NCBI GenBank assembly: GCA_964484125.1
Contig: CAZAEK010000007.1
Location: forward strand, 48,429 to 112,428
DNA: 64,000 nucleotides
Direction: 5' to 3'
Source: DSSM01 sp964484125
Lineage (GTDB): Bacteria; Bacteroidota; Ignavibacteria; Tepidaquicellales; Tepidaquicellaceae
Part shown: one piece after another, positions 26,559-35,568 of the stretch
Numbering within the stretch: the stretch's first letter is position 1
Layout: each line of letters starts with the position of its first letter
Translations under genes and position numbers: made by a program
Notes under the pieces: generated by a model
The model's input: the letters and a program-made list of their open reading frames with translations, nothing else
The model's database searches: none
What the model was told of the DNA's origin: nothing

Positions 26559-27598
26559 AAATCGGAATATTAACCAGCGGTGGCGATTGTCCGGGCTTAA
26601 ACGCCGTTATCCGGGCAATAGCCAGAAAGTGCGACAGTGAAAATATCGAAGCTATTGGTATTATGAACGGATGGAAGGGAATTATGGATGAAAGTTATAA
26701 ACCATTAAATCTTAATTCTGTTGCAGGTATAATAAACCGCGGCGGGACTATTCTCGGAACTTCGCGTTACAGCCCTTTTGAAGAAAAAGGAGGTGAAGAA
26801 AAACTTCTTAACAAAGTTAACAGGGAAGGATTCGATGCAATTGTATGTATCGGAGGCGAGGGTTCTCATCATATCGCATATATGGCACATAAACTCGGCA
26901 TTAATGTAGTTGGAGTTCCGAAAACAATTGATAATGATATCAGCGGAACGGATTTTACATTCGGCTTTGATACTGCAGTAAGTATAGCAACTGAAGCTAT
27001 TGACAGATTGCATACAACAGCAGAATCCCATCATAGAATAATGGTGCTTGAAGTAATGGGAAGGCATGCCGGCTGGATAGCGATGTATTCAGGGATTGCG
27101 GGCGGAGCTGATTATATTCTTATTCCTGAAAAAAAAGTAAAGATAGATGACGTAATTAAGGTAATAATGCATAGGTATAAAAGAGGAAAGCTTTTTTCAA
27201 TAATTGTAATTGCCGAGGGTGCTACATACATTGAAGATGAGATTTACAAGAAGAATAAAATTATTATGGAAAAAAAGAAACTGGATTCATTTGGCAGGGC
27301 ACGACTTGGCGGAGTAGGACATTTGCTAGCAAATGAAATCGAGAAGAGAACAGAATTTGAAACACGTGCAACAATACTTGGATATGTGCAGCGTGGAGGT
27401 GTTCCTACTGCTTTTGACAGGATGCTCGGTTCGTTATACGGAATTCATTCAGTTGATATGGTAAAGAATAAAAGATTTGGAAGAATGTGCTCTTACAGAT
27501 CTGGCAAGATGACAGATGTATCAATTAAAGAAGCAATCGGTAAATTAAAAACTGTTGATGTCGAATTTTTTGATAAAATGCAGGTATTTTTCAGGTAA
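26555..27598 (+). CDS. pfkA: 6-phosphofructokinase, ATP-type (group III) by signature
   Basis: 347 residues, a second PFK overlapping the first by 4 bp. It starts GILTSGGDCPGLNAVIR, has CIGGEGS (98-104) with Gly103 at the donor-selecting position, PKTIDND (122-128) with Lys123, VMGRHAGWIA and VQRGGVPTAFDR. Gly plus Lys is the combination reported for the ATP-using group III enzymes of actinobacteria, so this is predicted to use ATP (inference). With the upstream PPi-type enzyme the cell would have two routes across the same glycolytic step, co-expressed from one mRNA. A YciO-type gene follows 3 bp later. Confidence 0.92.
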   Translation: MKIGILTSGGDCPGLNAVIRAIARKCDSENIEAIGIMNGWKGIMDESYKPLNLNSVAGIINRGGTILGTSRYSPFEEKGGEEKLLNKVNREGFDAIVCIGGEGSHHIAYMAHKLGINVVGVPKTIDNDISGTDFTFGFDTAVSIATEAIDRLHTTAESHHRIMVLEVMGRHAGWIAMYSGIAGGADYILIPEKKVKIDDVIKVIMHRYKRGKLFSIIVIAEGATYIEDEIYKKNKIIMEKKKLDSFGRARLGGVGHLLANEIEKRTEFETRATILGYVQRGGVPTAFDRMLGSLYGIHSVDMVKNKRFGRMCSYRSGKMTDVSIKEAIGKLKTVDVEFFDKMQVFFR

Positions 27599-27601
27599 TC
27601 C

Positions 27602-28222
27602 ATGCTATTAAAAATACATCCGGAAAATCCGGAACACAGAAAAATTCTGACCGCTGTTGAATGCCTTAGGAAAGGCGGTGTAATTATATATCCAACTGAT
27701 ACTGTTTACGGACTTGGTTGTGATATCTATAATTCAAATGCTGTTGAAAGAATTTGCAAAATTAAAGGTATTAACCCACGTAAAGCAAATCTTTCAATTT
27801 TGTTTTCTGATTTCAGTCATTTATCAGATTTTACTTCACCAATAGATACTTCTATATTCCGGGTAATGAAAAAAGCATTACCCGGTCCTTTTACTTTTAT
27901 CCTGAAGGCAAACAGCAACGTTCCTAAAATATTCAAGCATAAAAAAAATACTGTAGGAATAAGAATTCCGGACAGTAATATTGCAAGGGAAATTGTTAAA
28001 GAGCTTGGAAGTCCTATTGTTACTACAACAATTCACGACACTGATGAAATAATTGCCTATACTACCGATCCTGAAATAATTTACGAAAGATATAAAAACA
28101 TTGTTGATATTGTTATTGACGGGGGTTTTGGAAATAATATGCCATCAACTATTGTTGATTGTTCCGAAGGTGATTTTGAAATTGTAAGACAGGGCCTTGG
28201 GGATCTTGAACAATATTTATGA
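27602..28222 (+). CDS. YciO/YrdC/Sua5-family protein
   Basis: 206 residues of the threonylcarbamoyl-AMP synthase superfamily. Landmarks: GGVIIYPTDTVYGLGCD, AVERICKIKGI, LPGPFTFILKAN, TVGIRIPDS, and DGGFGNNMPSTIVD near the end. The N-terminal LLKIHPENPEHRKILTAVE strongly resembles YciO rather than TsaC, so it may not be the main t6A enzyme; TsaC/Sua5 makes threonylcarbamoyl-AMP for the t6A37 tRNA modification, while the role of YciO is less certain. No other t6A gene is present in the window. Its stop is 1 bp from the end of mdh (convergent). Confidence 0.85.
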   Translation: MLLKIHPENPEHRKILTAVECLRKGGVIIYPTDTVYGLGCDIYNSNAVERICKIKGINPRKANLSILFSDFSHLSDFTSPIDTSIFRVMKKALPGPFTFILKANSNVPKIFKHKKNTVGIRIPDSNIAREIVKELGSPIVTTTIHDTDEIIAYTTDPEIIYERYKNIVDIVIDGGFGNNMPSTIVDCSEGDFEIVRQGLGDLEQYL

Positions 28223-28223
28223 T

Positions 28224-29198
28224 TTAATCTATCGGGTTCAGATGTGCATATTTATCCTCAAAAATATTCATATCATCTAAAACTTTCATAAGTGCTTTTA
28301 CTTCCTTTGCAGATTTTCTGACCATTGCCATTTCTTCTTCGTTAAGCTTTAACTCAATAACCCTCTCTATTCCGTTTCTGCCAAGCACTACAGGGACTCC
28401 GAGATGCAAATCTTTCAGACCATATTCGCCGTTAAGACTTGCACAGACAGGAAATACTCTTCTTTGATTTTTCACAACTGCTTCAACCATCTGAGCTGCT
28501 GCCGCACCTGGCGCGTACCACGCAGAAGTACCCATTAAATTTACGAGTTCACCTCCGCCTGTTTTTGTTCTTTGTATTATTTTTTGTATTGTGTTTTCAT
28601 CGAGAAGTTCTCTGATTGGAATTCCGGATACGGTTGTATATCTGACAAGTGGAACCATTGAATCGCCATGCCCACCCATAAGAATAGCGTGAATACTCTT
28701 TGGAGAAATATTTAATTCATCTGAAATAAACACTTTAAACCTTGCTGTATCAAGAATACCAGCCATTCCAAAAATTCTGGAAGATTTAACTTTCTTTCTT
28801 GTAGCAAGAAATGCTGCATAAGTCATAACATCAAGCGGATTGGAAACAACTATGATAATTGCCTCAGGTGAATATTTTATTGCGTTTTCAGTTACCTCTT
28901 TTACTATCAAAGCATTTGTACTGATTAAATCATCTCTGCTCATACCGGGTTTTCGCGGAACGCCGGATGTAATCACAACAACTTCTGAATCTTTTGTTTT
29001 TTCATAGTCTCCGAGAGCAGGAATAATTTTTGTATCAAAACTGAGGATAGGGGAAGTCTGCCACATATCAAGTGCCTTGCCTTTTGTAAGACCTTCATTA
29101 ATATCAACTAATACAAGTTCGTCGGCAAGTTCCTTTACGGCTATTTCATTTGCGCAGGTTGCTCCGACGTTTCCAGCTCCTATTACTGTAATTTTCAT
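28224..29198 (-). CDS. mdh: Malate dehydrogenase (LDH-like type)
   Basis: Interconverts malate and oxaloacetate with NAD in the TCA cycle. 324 residues. Features: Rossmann loop GAGNVGA (7-13) with Asp32 in LVDI for NAD binding; malate-specificity arginine Arg82 in SGVPRKPGMSR; catalytic pair in ILDTAR (Asp150, Arg153) and MGGHGDS (His177). The short LDH-like class typical of Chlorobi and Bacteroidota fits better than the mitochondrial-like class. The region upstream (29199-29347) holds its promoter and that of the divergent FKBP gene. icd and citrate synthase lie within 10 kb but on separate transcripts. Confidence 0.96.
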   Translation of the reverse strand: MKITVIGAGNVGATCANEIAVKELADELVLVDINEGLTKGKALDMWQTSPILSFDTKIIPALGDYEKTKDSEVVVITSGVPRKPGMSRDDLISTNALIVKEVTENAIKYSPEAIIIVVSNPLDVMTYAAFLATRKKVKSSRIFGMAGILDTARFKVFISDELNISPKSIHAILMGGHGDSMVPLVRYTTVSGIPIRELLDENTIQKIIQRTKTGGGELVNLMGTSAWYAPGAAAAQMVEAVVKNQRRVFPVCASLNGEYGLKDLHLGVPVVLGRNGIERVIELKLNEEEMAMVRKSAKEVKALMKVLDDMNIFEDKYAHLNPID

Positions 29199-29347
29199 TT
29201 TTTTACTTTTTTTCGGTAATCATATAAAATTTATTTCAAAATATAAACACAAAAGAAATATTTTATTTTTCATTTGTTTAATAAATATAGTTGTGTAAAT
29301 TATGTGATTAATCTGAAAACTTTTTTTATTATTATCCGTATTTAATT

Positions 29348-30118
29348 ATGAAACTATATAATCTGATTTTATTGGTACTTTATACTGCAATATCTTCGCA
29401 GGCATTTGGTTTTGATACTTTAACTACTGAAAGCGGATTGAAATATTTTTTGCTCGAAAAAGGAACTGGGCAAAAAGCAGAATCCGGTAAATATGTTGAA
29501 GTTCATTATACTCTTAAACTTACAAACGGTACAACACTTGAGACTTCAAGAGACGGAGACCCGTTTGATTTCATTCCGGGAAAAGGGATGGTTATAAAGG
29601 GGTGGGATGAGGGAATACCTTTATTTAATCAGGGCGATAAAGGAGTTTTGATTATTCCTCCGGAACTTGGATATGGAACAAAAGGTGCAGGTGATTTAAT
29701 TCCGCCAAATACAACTCTGGTTTTTGAGATTGAGATTATGAGTGTTTCCGAACCAAAGCTTTCGCTTGTTGAATTATTGCTTCCTCTTTGCGCAGAAGGA
29801 AAAACTGACAGTGCGATAGCAAAATATAAGGAAATAAAGGAAAATCAATTTGACTTGTATAATTTTCGTTCAAGCCAGCTTATTTTTGTCGGATATAAAC
29901 TTATGCGCCTTGAAAAATATACCGACGCAATAAAAATTCTCGAATTTAATGCAACTGAATATCCTGATTCTTATGCTGTTTACGATGCACTTGGAGATGC
30001 ATATAACCGTGCAGGAATAAAAGAAGATGCAATAAAGAATTATAAAAAATCACTTGAATTAAACCGAAAGAATAAAAACGCAATTGAAAGTATAAAAAAA
30101 CTGGAGGGAAAAGAATAA
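29348..30118 (+). CDS. Secreted FKBP-type peptidyl-prolyl isomerase with TPR repeats
   Basis: 256 residues with a signal peptide of about 21 residues (LILLVLYTAISSQAFG). The FKBP domain spans about 27-134 and has VEVHYTLKLTNGTTLETS, FIPGKGMVIKGWDEGIPLF, IIPPELGYGTKGAG and LIPPNTTLVFEIEI, retaining the aromatic lined pocket. Two TPR-like repeats follow at about 180-250 (YTDAIKILEFNATEYPDSYAVYDALGDAYNRAG). A periplasmic or surface folding factor is likely. Its stop overlaps the start of the first subtilase by one base (TAATG), so it may help fold the two secreted proteases that follow. Confidence 0.88.
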   Translation: MKLYNLILLVLYTAISSQAFGFDTLTTESGLKYFLLEKGTGQKAESGKYVEVHYTLKLTNGTTLETSRDGDPFDFIPGKGMVIKGWDEGIPLFNQGDKGVLIIPPELGYGTKGAGDLIPPNTTLVFEIEIMSVSEPKLSLVELLLPLCAEGKTDSAIAKYKEIKENQFDLYNFRSSQLIFVGYKLMRLEKYTDAIKILEFNATEYPDSYAVYDALGDAYNRAGIKEDAIKNYKKSLELNRKNKNAIESIKKLEGKE

Positions 30119-31890
30119 TGAAAAAATTTTATTTTATTATCGGTATTTTTCTTGCTGTTAATATTCTAAACGCTCAACCAATAAAAAATTTTTCTACAAT
30201 TTTATCAAAAGAATATAAAGATAAAGCAGGCAATACACTGACCGGTAAAGGTATTATAATCGGCGATATAGATTCTGGTATTGATATTTTTCATCCGATG
30301 TTTTTCTTTGCCGATGGCGGAGAATTTAACTGGATTGACTTAAATAATAACGGAATTTTTGATGCTGGGAAAGATGCAGTTGACCTCAACAGAAACGGAA
30401 AAGCTGAAGGGAATGAAAAATTAAATTATATAGAGATTAAAGATTTAACTAAAATGCTTGATAACGATACTATGATATATCAACCGGATATGGATTTTTT
30501 ATTTGTTGATATTAACGGTAACGGAAAAAGGGATTATGGGGAGAAAGACGGATTTACTGAATCTTCGCCAACATACGGCGAGCAGTTTTTTATATCAATT
30601 GATAAAAATAAAAATAATAAACTTGACTTGGGTGAAAAACTAATTGCACTGAAAACATCTAAAGTAAAAGCAATTCGTGAGAAAAGCGGAACAATAAGAA
30701 GACGTGGCATTGATTTAATAAAATCAGAACCTGATGACGGAGGACATGGTACAGGAGTATGCGGATTGATGATTGGCGGCCATTACGGAGTTCAGAAGAT
30801 TCACGGCATCGCTCCTGATGCAGAAGTCATTCTTGCAAATATTAAGTATAATTATACTCCGAGATTTGTAAGGTCTTTCACAGATTATATAAAATTTCTG
30901 AGAGATGAAAAAGTTCATACTATATTATTCGAAGATGGCGAATGGATGTGGGAATTTATGGACGGTTCAACTGAAGAAGAACAGCTTGTAAATGAATTAA
31001 CACGACAGGGAATACCAATTATTGCAGCAGCAGGAAATCTTGCAACAGGAAATATGCATATTAAAGATACGGTAAAATCCGGGATAACGAATAAATATGA
31101 TTTTACCTGCATGAATGGCAAAGGTGAACCTGATATTGATGGTGCATTTATTTCGTTTTTATGGAATAACTCAAATACAGAGCCCGAATTTGCTTTAACA
31201 TCACCATCAGGAAATAAAACTATTCCTTTTAAAAATGGTGCAGAAGTTTTTTCTTTTGATGGCTATGAAATATATTATGCTAAAGAAATTTCTCCACGCG
31301 GAAATGTTATGATGAAAATTTCACTTTCCAAAGGCATAAATTCAAACGTCGGAGGAAAGTGGAGTATTGAAGTAAAATCACCTGCAGATATAATTATTGA
31401 CGGATATCTTGCAGATGTTTCACAGGCATGGGGCAGAGTTTCACACTGGAACAGTGAAAAACTTACTGAGTATAACACTATCACTTTTCCATGCACTGCT
31501 GATAGCGTTATATCGGTTGCGGCTTATGTGGTTATAAAACCCAGAAAAGACGAAGAAGTTGGTATGCTTGCCAAATACAGCGGAAGAGGACCATTACTAA
31601 ACGGAAATACCGGAATAGATATTGCCGCTCCTGCACATACAACTTTTACTACTTCACCTAATTTCAGATATTCAACCTTTGGTGGAACAAGTGCCTCAGC
31701 TCCTCACGTGGTTGGAACTGTTGCATTACTTCTGCAATATAACACTGGATTAACTCATTCTCAGATAAGGAATATTCTCAGAAAGAGTGCAATTTCAGAT
31801 TCTTATACAGGTTCAATACCCAACGTATTATGGGGTTACGGAAAACTGAATATTGAAGGTTCGATTGAAGAGGTTATAAAAAATTATTAA
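30118..31890 (+). CDS. Secreted subtilisin-like serine protease (S8), first of a tandem pair
   Basis: 590 residues with signal peptide (FYFIIGIFLAVNILNAQ). Catalytic triad by motif: Asp52 in IGDIDSGIDIFHP, His210 in GGHGTGV, Ser525 in GGTSASAPHVVG. Between Asp and His lies an unusual insertion of about 150 residues with repeated Ca2+-loop-like elements: DLNNNGIFDAGKDAVD, DINGNGKRDYGEKDGF and DKNKNNKLDLGEK, which look like dockerin/EF-hand-type DxNxNGxxDxGE loops. Calcium dependence is inferred. There is no C-terminal T9SS signature, so it may stay periplasmic or use another route. It is very similar to the next gene. Confidence 0.9.
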   Translation: MKKFYFIIGIFLAVNILNAQPIKNFSTILSKEYKDKAGNTLTGKGIIIGDIDSGIDIFHPMFFFADGGEFNWIDLNNNGIFDAGKDAVDLNRNGKAEGNEKLNYIEIKDLTKMLDNDTMIYQPDMDFLFVDINGNGKRDYGEKDGFTESSPTYGEQFFISIDKNKNNKLDLGEKLIALKTSKVKAIREKSGTIRRRGIDLIKSEPDDGGHGTGVCGLMIGGHYGVQKIHGIAPDAEVILANIKYNYTPRFVRSFTDYIKFLRDEKVHTILFEDGEWMWEFMDGSTEEEQLVNELTRQGIPIIAAAGNLATGNMHIKDTVKSGITNKYDFTCMNGKGEPDIDGAFISFLWNNSNTEPEFALTSPSGNKTIPFKNGAEVFSFDGYEIYYAKEISPRGNVMMKISLSKGINSNVGGKWSIEVKSPADIIIDGYLADVSQAWGRVSHWNSEKLTEYNTITFPCTADSVISVAAYVVIKPRKDEEVGMLAKYSGRGPLLNGNTGIDIAAPAHTTFTTSPNFRYSTFGGTSASAPHVVGTVALLLQYNTGLTHSQIRNILRKSAISDSYTGSIPNVLWGYGKLNIEGSIEEVIKNY

Positions 31891-31909
31891 CTTAAAAAAA
31901 TATAATTAT

Positions 31910-33703
31910 ATGTCAGACATTTTTAAAAAATTAATTGCAGTATTTATAATTACGATATTGCCTGCAGGATTTTTATATGCTCAGGTTAAAGCAGATAAAA
32001 TCTGGATAACTACAAAATTATCTGAAAAGTATTATGACAAGGAAGGTAATATACTAACGGGAAAGGGAGTTGTTGTCGGAGATGTTGATTCAGGAATAGA
32101 TATATTTCATCCGATGTTTTTCTTTGCAGACGGCGGAGAATATAACTGGATAGATGTTAATGGAGACGGAAAATTTGAGCCCGGCAAAGATGCTGTTGAT
32201 TTAAACAAAAACGGAAAAGATGACAGAGGAGAAATTCTTAATTATATTGACCTGAGAAATGAGACATACTTAATTCAAAGCGACCCGAAAGTTTATGAGC
32301 CGGATATGGATTTTTTATATGTTGATAGAAACTTAAACGGCAAAAGAGATTTCGGCGAAAAAGACGGGTTCACGGAAGCAGACCCTACATACGGCGAACA
32401 ATTTTTTATTACAAGAGATGCAAATGGAAATAATAAACTTGACGTTGGCGAAAAATTAAACGCATTGCAAACATCGAAAGTAAGAGCAGTAAGAGAAAAA
32501 AGCGGAACAATAAGAAGGCGTGGAGTTGATTTAATTAAAACAGAACCAGACAGTATAGGCCATGGAACCGGTGTCAGCGGTATTCTGCTTGGCGGTCATT
32601 ACGGAGTTCAAAAATTACACGGTATTGCGCCTGATGCGGAAATTGTTATGGCAAACATTAAATATAATTACACTCCGAGATTTGTTACAAGTTTTCCGGA
32701 AATGCTTACTTTTCTCAGGACTGAAGGAATTAATATTTTATTATTTGAAGACGGCGAATGGATGTATGAATATATGGACGGCTCGACTGAAGAAGAAGAA
32801 CTTACAAACGAAATTGCAAGAAGCGGTATAACAGTAATCGGCGGCGGCGGAAATCTTGCAGACGGAAATATGCATATCAAAGATACAATTCCTGCAAATG
32901 TAGTCCGCATCTATAATTTTTCAGCGCCGAAAGAAGCTGAAGGTAAAAAGAACGACGGAGCTTTTATATCATTTTTATGGAGACAGCCGGAATTAAATAT
33001 TTCTTTTAAAATTAAAGCTCCCGATGGAACTGTAACTTCCGGATTAAAAGACGGAAGCGAATTTATGAAATCGGGAAAATATAATATTTATTACGAAAGA
33101 AGTGTCTCTCCGAAAGGAACAGTGATGTTCAAGATCGGAATATCCGAAAAAGATTCGGGAACGGTTAATGGCGATTGGAGCGTAGAAGTTGTATCTCCCG
33201 GAGATGTTATTCTTGATGGTTTTATAGTTGACGTAACTCAATCCTGGGGCGGCTCGACAAGATGGAAATCTGATAAAATCACAGGCGAGGGAACCGTTAC
33301 TTTTCCCTGTACTGCCGATAGCTGTATGGCTATAGGTGCTTACACAGTGAATTATGAATGGCCCGGCTACGGGAAATTAAATGACCTTTGTTCGTATAGC
33401 GGTATCGGTTATAACATCAACGGCAAAATGGGTATTGACCTTTGCGCTCCCGGACATACTACATTCACAACTTCAACCAATTACGGTTACGGTATCTTTA
33501 GCGGAACAAGTTCTGCTGCGCCGCACGTTGTCGGAGCTGCTATCTTGATGCTTCAATACGACAAAAGTTTAACACACACACAAATCAGAAATATACTCCT
33601 TGCAACAACAACCCGTGACGAATTTACGGGAAGTGTTCCCAATACAAACTGGGGCTTTGGTAAACTAAATACAGAAGCGGCAATTAAATATTTAATGAAA
33701 TAA
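31910..33703 (+). CDS. Secreted subtilisin-like serine protease (S8), second of a tandem pair
   Basis: 597 residues, clear paralogue of the preceding gene with the same insert. Signal peptide ends near FLYAQ. Triad: Asp60 (GDVDSGIDIFHP), His218 (IGHGTGVSG), Ser534 (SGTSSAAPHVVG). The Ca2+-loop-like repeats recur: DVNGDGKFEPGKDAVD, DLNKNGKDDRGE, DRNLNGKRDFGEKDGF and DANGNNKLDVGEK. Stretches such as SGTIRRRG and HGIAPDAE are identical or nearly so between the two, pointing to duplication. A bidirectional hairpin terminator (33725-33755) follows. Substrates are unknown. Confidence 0.9.
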   Translation: MSDIFKKLIAVFIITILPAGFLYAQVKADKIWITTKLSEKYYDKEGNILTGKGVVVGDVDSGIDIFHPMFFFADGGEYNWIDVNGDGKFEPGKDAVDLNKNGKDDRGEILNYIDLRNETYLIQSDPKVYEPDMDFLYVDRNLNGKRDFGEKDGFTEADPTYGEQFFITRDANGNNKLDVGEKLNALQTSKVRAVREKSGTIRRRGVDLIKTEPDSIGHGTGVSGILLGGHYGVQKLHGIAPDAEIVMANIKYNYTPRFVTSFPEMLTFLRTEGINILLFEDGEWMYEYMDGSTEEEELTNEIARSGITVIGGGGNLADGNMHIKDTIPANVVRIYNFSAPKEAEGKKNDGAFISFLWRQPELNISFKIKAPDGTVTSGLKDGSEFMKSGKYNIYYERSVSPKGTVMFKIGISEKDSGTVNGDWSVEVVSPGDVILDGFIVDVTQSWGGSTRWKSDKITGEGTVTFPCTADSCMAIGAYTVNYEWPGYGKLNDLCSYSGIGYNINGKMGIDLCAPGHTTFTTSTNYGYGIFSGTSSAAPHVVGAAILMLQYDKSLTHTQIRNILLATTTRDEFTGSVPNTNWGFGKLNTEAAIKYLMK

Positions 33704-33724
33704 AATTGTAATATTTTAAATTTT

Positions 33725-33755
33725 AAAATGGCTGAAGAATTTCTTCAGCCATTTT
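33725..33755. terminator. Bidirectional hairpin terminator between subtilase and icd
   Basis: An inverted repeat with arms AAAATGGCTGAA (33725-33736) and TTCAGCCATTTT (33744-33755) around a 7-base loop, A-rich on the left and T-rich on the right. It lies between two convergent genes and can stop transcription from both sides. Confidence 0.85.
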
Positions 33756-33778
33756 TATATTGATTTAAAAGCAAAACA

Positions 33779-35104
33779 TCATTCGAAGTTTTTAATAATT
33801 TCCTTTCCAAAGTCTGAACAGCTTAGTTCTATTGCTCCTCTCATCTGGTCTGCAAAATCAAATGTAACATGTTTACTTTCGATGGCTCTTCTTAATCCTT
33901 TTTCAATTAGCTCTGCGGCTTCATTCCATCCTATATATTCGAGCATCATTTTCCCCGAAAGAATAAGTGATGAAGGATTAGCTTTATTTGTACCGGCGAA
34001 TGCAGGAGCCGTTCCGTGAGTTGCTTCAAAAATTGCATTACCTCTTACATAATTTATATTTGCTCCCGGTGCAATTCCTATTCCGCCTACCTGTGCTGCA
34101 ATTGCATCGGAAAGATAATCGCCGTTTAGGTTTGCTGTTGCTAAGATTTCAAATTTTTCCGGTGCTATTAAAACCTGCTGTAAAGCGTTATCAGCTATTA
34201 CATCGTTTATAATTATTTTGCCTTCTGATATAGCTTTTTTTCTTGCAGAGTTTGCAGCTTCTTTTCCTTCCTTGTCCATTATTTTTGCAAACTGTTTCAT
34301 TGTAAATACTTTATCCGCAAACTTTTTTTCGGCAATATCATACCCCCAGTTCATAAATGAACCTGATGTATATTTCATAATATTCCCTTTATGAACCAGG
34401 GAAACCGTTTTCCTGTTGTGTGCTATTGCATAGTTTATTGCCGCTATTACAAGCCGCTCTGTTCCCGGACGCGATATTACTTTTATTCCAACTCCTATTT
34501 CCAGTTCTTTGTATTCTTCTTCGCATGATTCTTTCTGAAATTCATTTGCTTTCTCAACAGAGTCAAAACGGATTTTTTTAAATTGTTCTGGAAACTCCGT
34601 TTTGATAAATTCAAGCATTTTTTTGTTTTCGGGAGTATTAGCTTCAAATTCAATTCCTGTGTAAATGTCTTCTGTATTTTCACGAAATACTACCATGTCA
34701 ACATTTTGCGGATTTCTTGTCGGAGTGTCAATTCCCCCGTAATATTTTATAGGTCTCAGACAGACATATAAATCAAGCATCTGTCTCAATGCAACATTCA
34801 GAGAACGCATACCTCCGCCAACAGGAGTTGCAAGTGGTCCTTTTATTCCTACTAAATATTCCTGAAAAGCCAGGAGAGTTTTATCAGGAAGCCATTTATA
34901 AAATTTATCAAATGCCTTTTCGCCTGCATAAACTTCGAGCCATTGGATTTTTCTTTTGCCTTTATATGCCTTTTCAACTGCACTGTTAAATACAGGCATA
35001 GCGGCATTCCAGATATCGGCACCGATTCCATCTCCTTCGATAAAAGGTATTACAGGACTGTCAGGAACGATTAAAACGTTTTTTTCTACTTTGATTTTAT
35101 CCAT
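33779..35104 (-). CDS. icd: Isocitrate dehydrogenase
   Basis: Oxidatively decarboxylates isocitrate to 2-oxoglutarate in the TCA cycle. 441 residues of the E. coli-type homodimeric family: FIEGDGIGADIW, VGGGMRSLNVALRQ carrying the Ser that is phosphorylated in E. coli, VDMVVFRENTEDIYTGIEF, VHKGNIMKYTSGSFMNWGY, and ATHGTAPAFAGTNKANP near the C-terminus. NADP preference is usual for this class but was not tested residue by residue. An insert around 150-200 makes it slightly longer than the E. coli enzyme. No aceK kinase/phosphatase gene is in the window. Confidence 0.95.
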   Translation of the reverse strand: MDKIKVEKNVLIVPDSPVIPFIEGDGIGADIWNAAMPVFNSAVEKAYKGKRKIQWLEVYAGEKAFDKFYKWLPDKTLLAFQEYLVGIKGPLATPVGGGMRSLNVALRQMLDLYVCLRPIKYYGGIDTPTRNPQNVDMVVFRENTEDIYTGIEFEANTPENKKMLEFIKTEFPEQFKKIRFDSVEKANEFQKESCEEEYKELEIGVGIKVISRPGTERLVIAAINYAIAHNRKTVSLVHKGNIMKYTSGSFMNWGYDIAEKKFADKVFTMKQFAKIMDKEGKEAANSARKKAISEGKIIINDVIADNALQQVLIAPEKFEILATANLNGDYLSDAIAAQVGGIGIAPGANINYVRGNAIFEATHGTAPAFAGTNKANPSSLILSGKMMLEYIGWNEAAELIEKGLRRAIESKHVTFDFADQMRGAIELSCSDFGKEIIKNFE

Positions 35105-35197
35105 ATATCTACTAATAACAAAGATTTATTTATTAATATTTCAAAATTTTAAAAATTGTTCTAAAAAATTAATACAAAAGAAGTTCTTTAATTTGGG

Positions 35198-35229
35198 TTT
35201 GAAAAAAGCCCTTATTTTGCTTATTTTTG
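35198..35229 (+). promoter_or_regulatory. Putative Bacteroidota-type promoter for rpsT
   Basis: TTTG at 35198-35201 and TATTTTTG at 35222-35229, separated by 20 bases, match the Bacteroidota sigma-factor consensus TTTG then TAnnTTTG. The -7 element ends 28 bases before the rpsT ATG. A second TTTG lies at 35192. Spacing and sequence fit, but the AT-rich context gives chance matches. Confidence 0.5.
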
Positions 35230-35256
35230 GGACATTGAATAAATTAAATGAATTAA

Positions 35257-35514
35257 ATGCCTTTAAGACATAAATCCGCTCAGAAAAGAGCAAGACAAAC
35301 TGTAAAGAAAACAGAGAGAAACAAGCAGAAAAAAGCAATGTTGAAAAGTTCCATAAAGAAACTTACGGCGATAAGCGATAAACCTGCTGCTGAAACTGAA
35401 TTGAAAAAAACAGTTAAATTACTTGACAGAGCCGCGGCTAAAGGACTCATTCACAGAAATAAAGCTGCAAGACAAAAATCACAATTAACAAAAAAAGTTA
35501 ATAAGTTATCTTAA
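35257..35514 (+). CDS. rpsT: 30S ribosomal protein S20
   Basis: 85-residue, strongly basic helical protein that binds 16S rRNA in the small subunit. It starts MPLRHKSAQKRARQ, has the family's Ala/Lys-rich helices (KSSIKKLTA, ELKKTVKLLDRAAAKGLIHRNKAARQKSQLTKKVN) and ends in the usual KVNKLS-type tail. The sequence KGLIHRNKAARQKSQL is the well-conserved C-terminal motif. It is monocistronic, with a promoter-like element upstream and a hairpin terminator directly downstream (35539-35568). Confidence 0.97.
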   Translation: MPLRHKSAQKRARQTVKKTERNKQKKAMLKSSIKKLTAISDKPAAETELKKTVKLLDRAAAKGLIHRNKAARQKSQLTKKVNKLS

Positions 35515-35538
35515 TATCTTATAAATAAATTTTTCTGT

Positions 35539-35568
35539 AAAACCCCGTTTTTAAAAGCGGGTTTTTTT
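35539..35568. terminator. Hairpin terminator after rpsT (also reads for ridA)
   Basis: Arms AAAACCCCGTTTT and AAAAGCGGGTTTT form a GC-containing stem with one G-T or mismatch position, followed by a run of seven to eight T on the plus strand; A residues precede it for the minus strand. It lies between the convergent rpsT and ridA genes. Confidence 0.85.
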
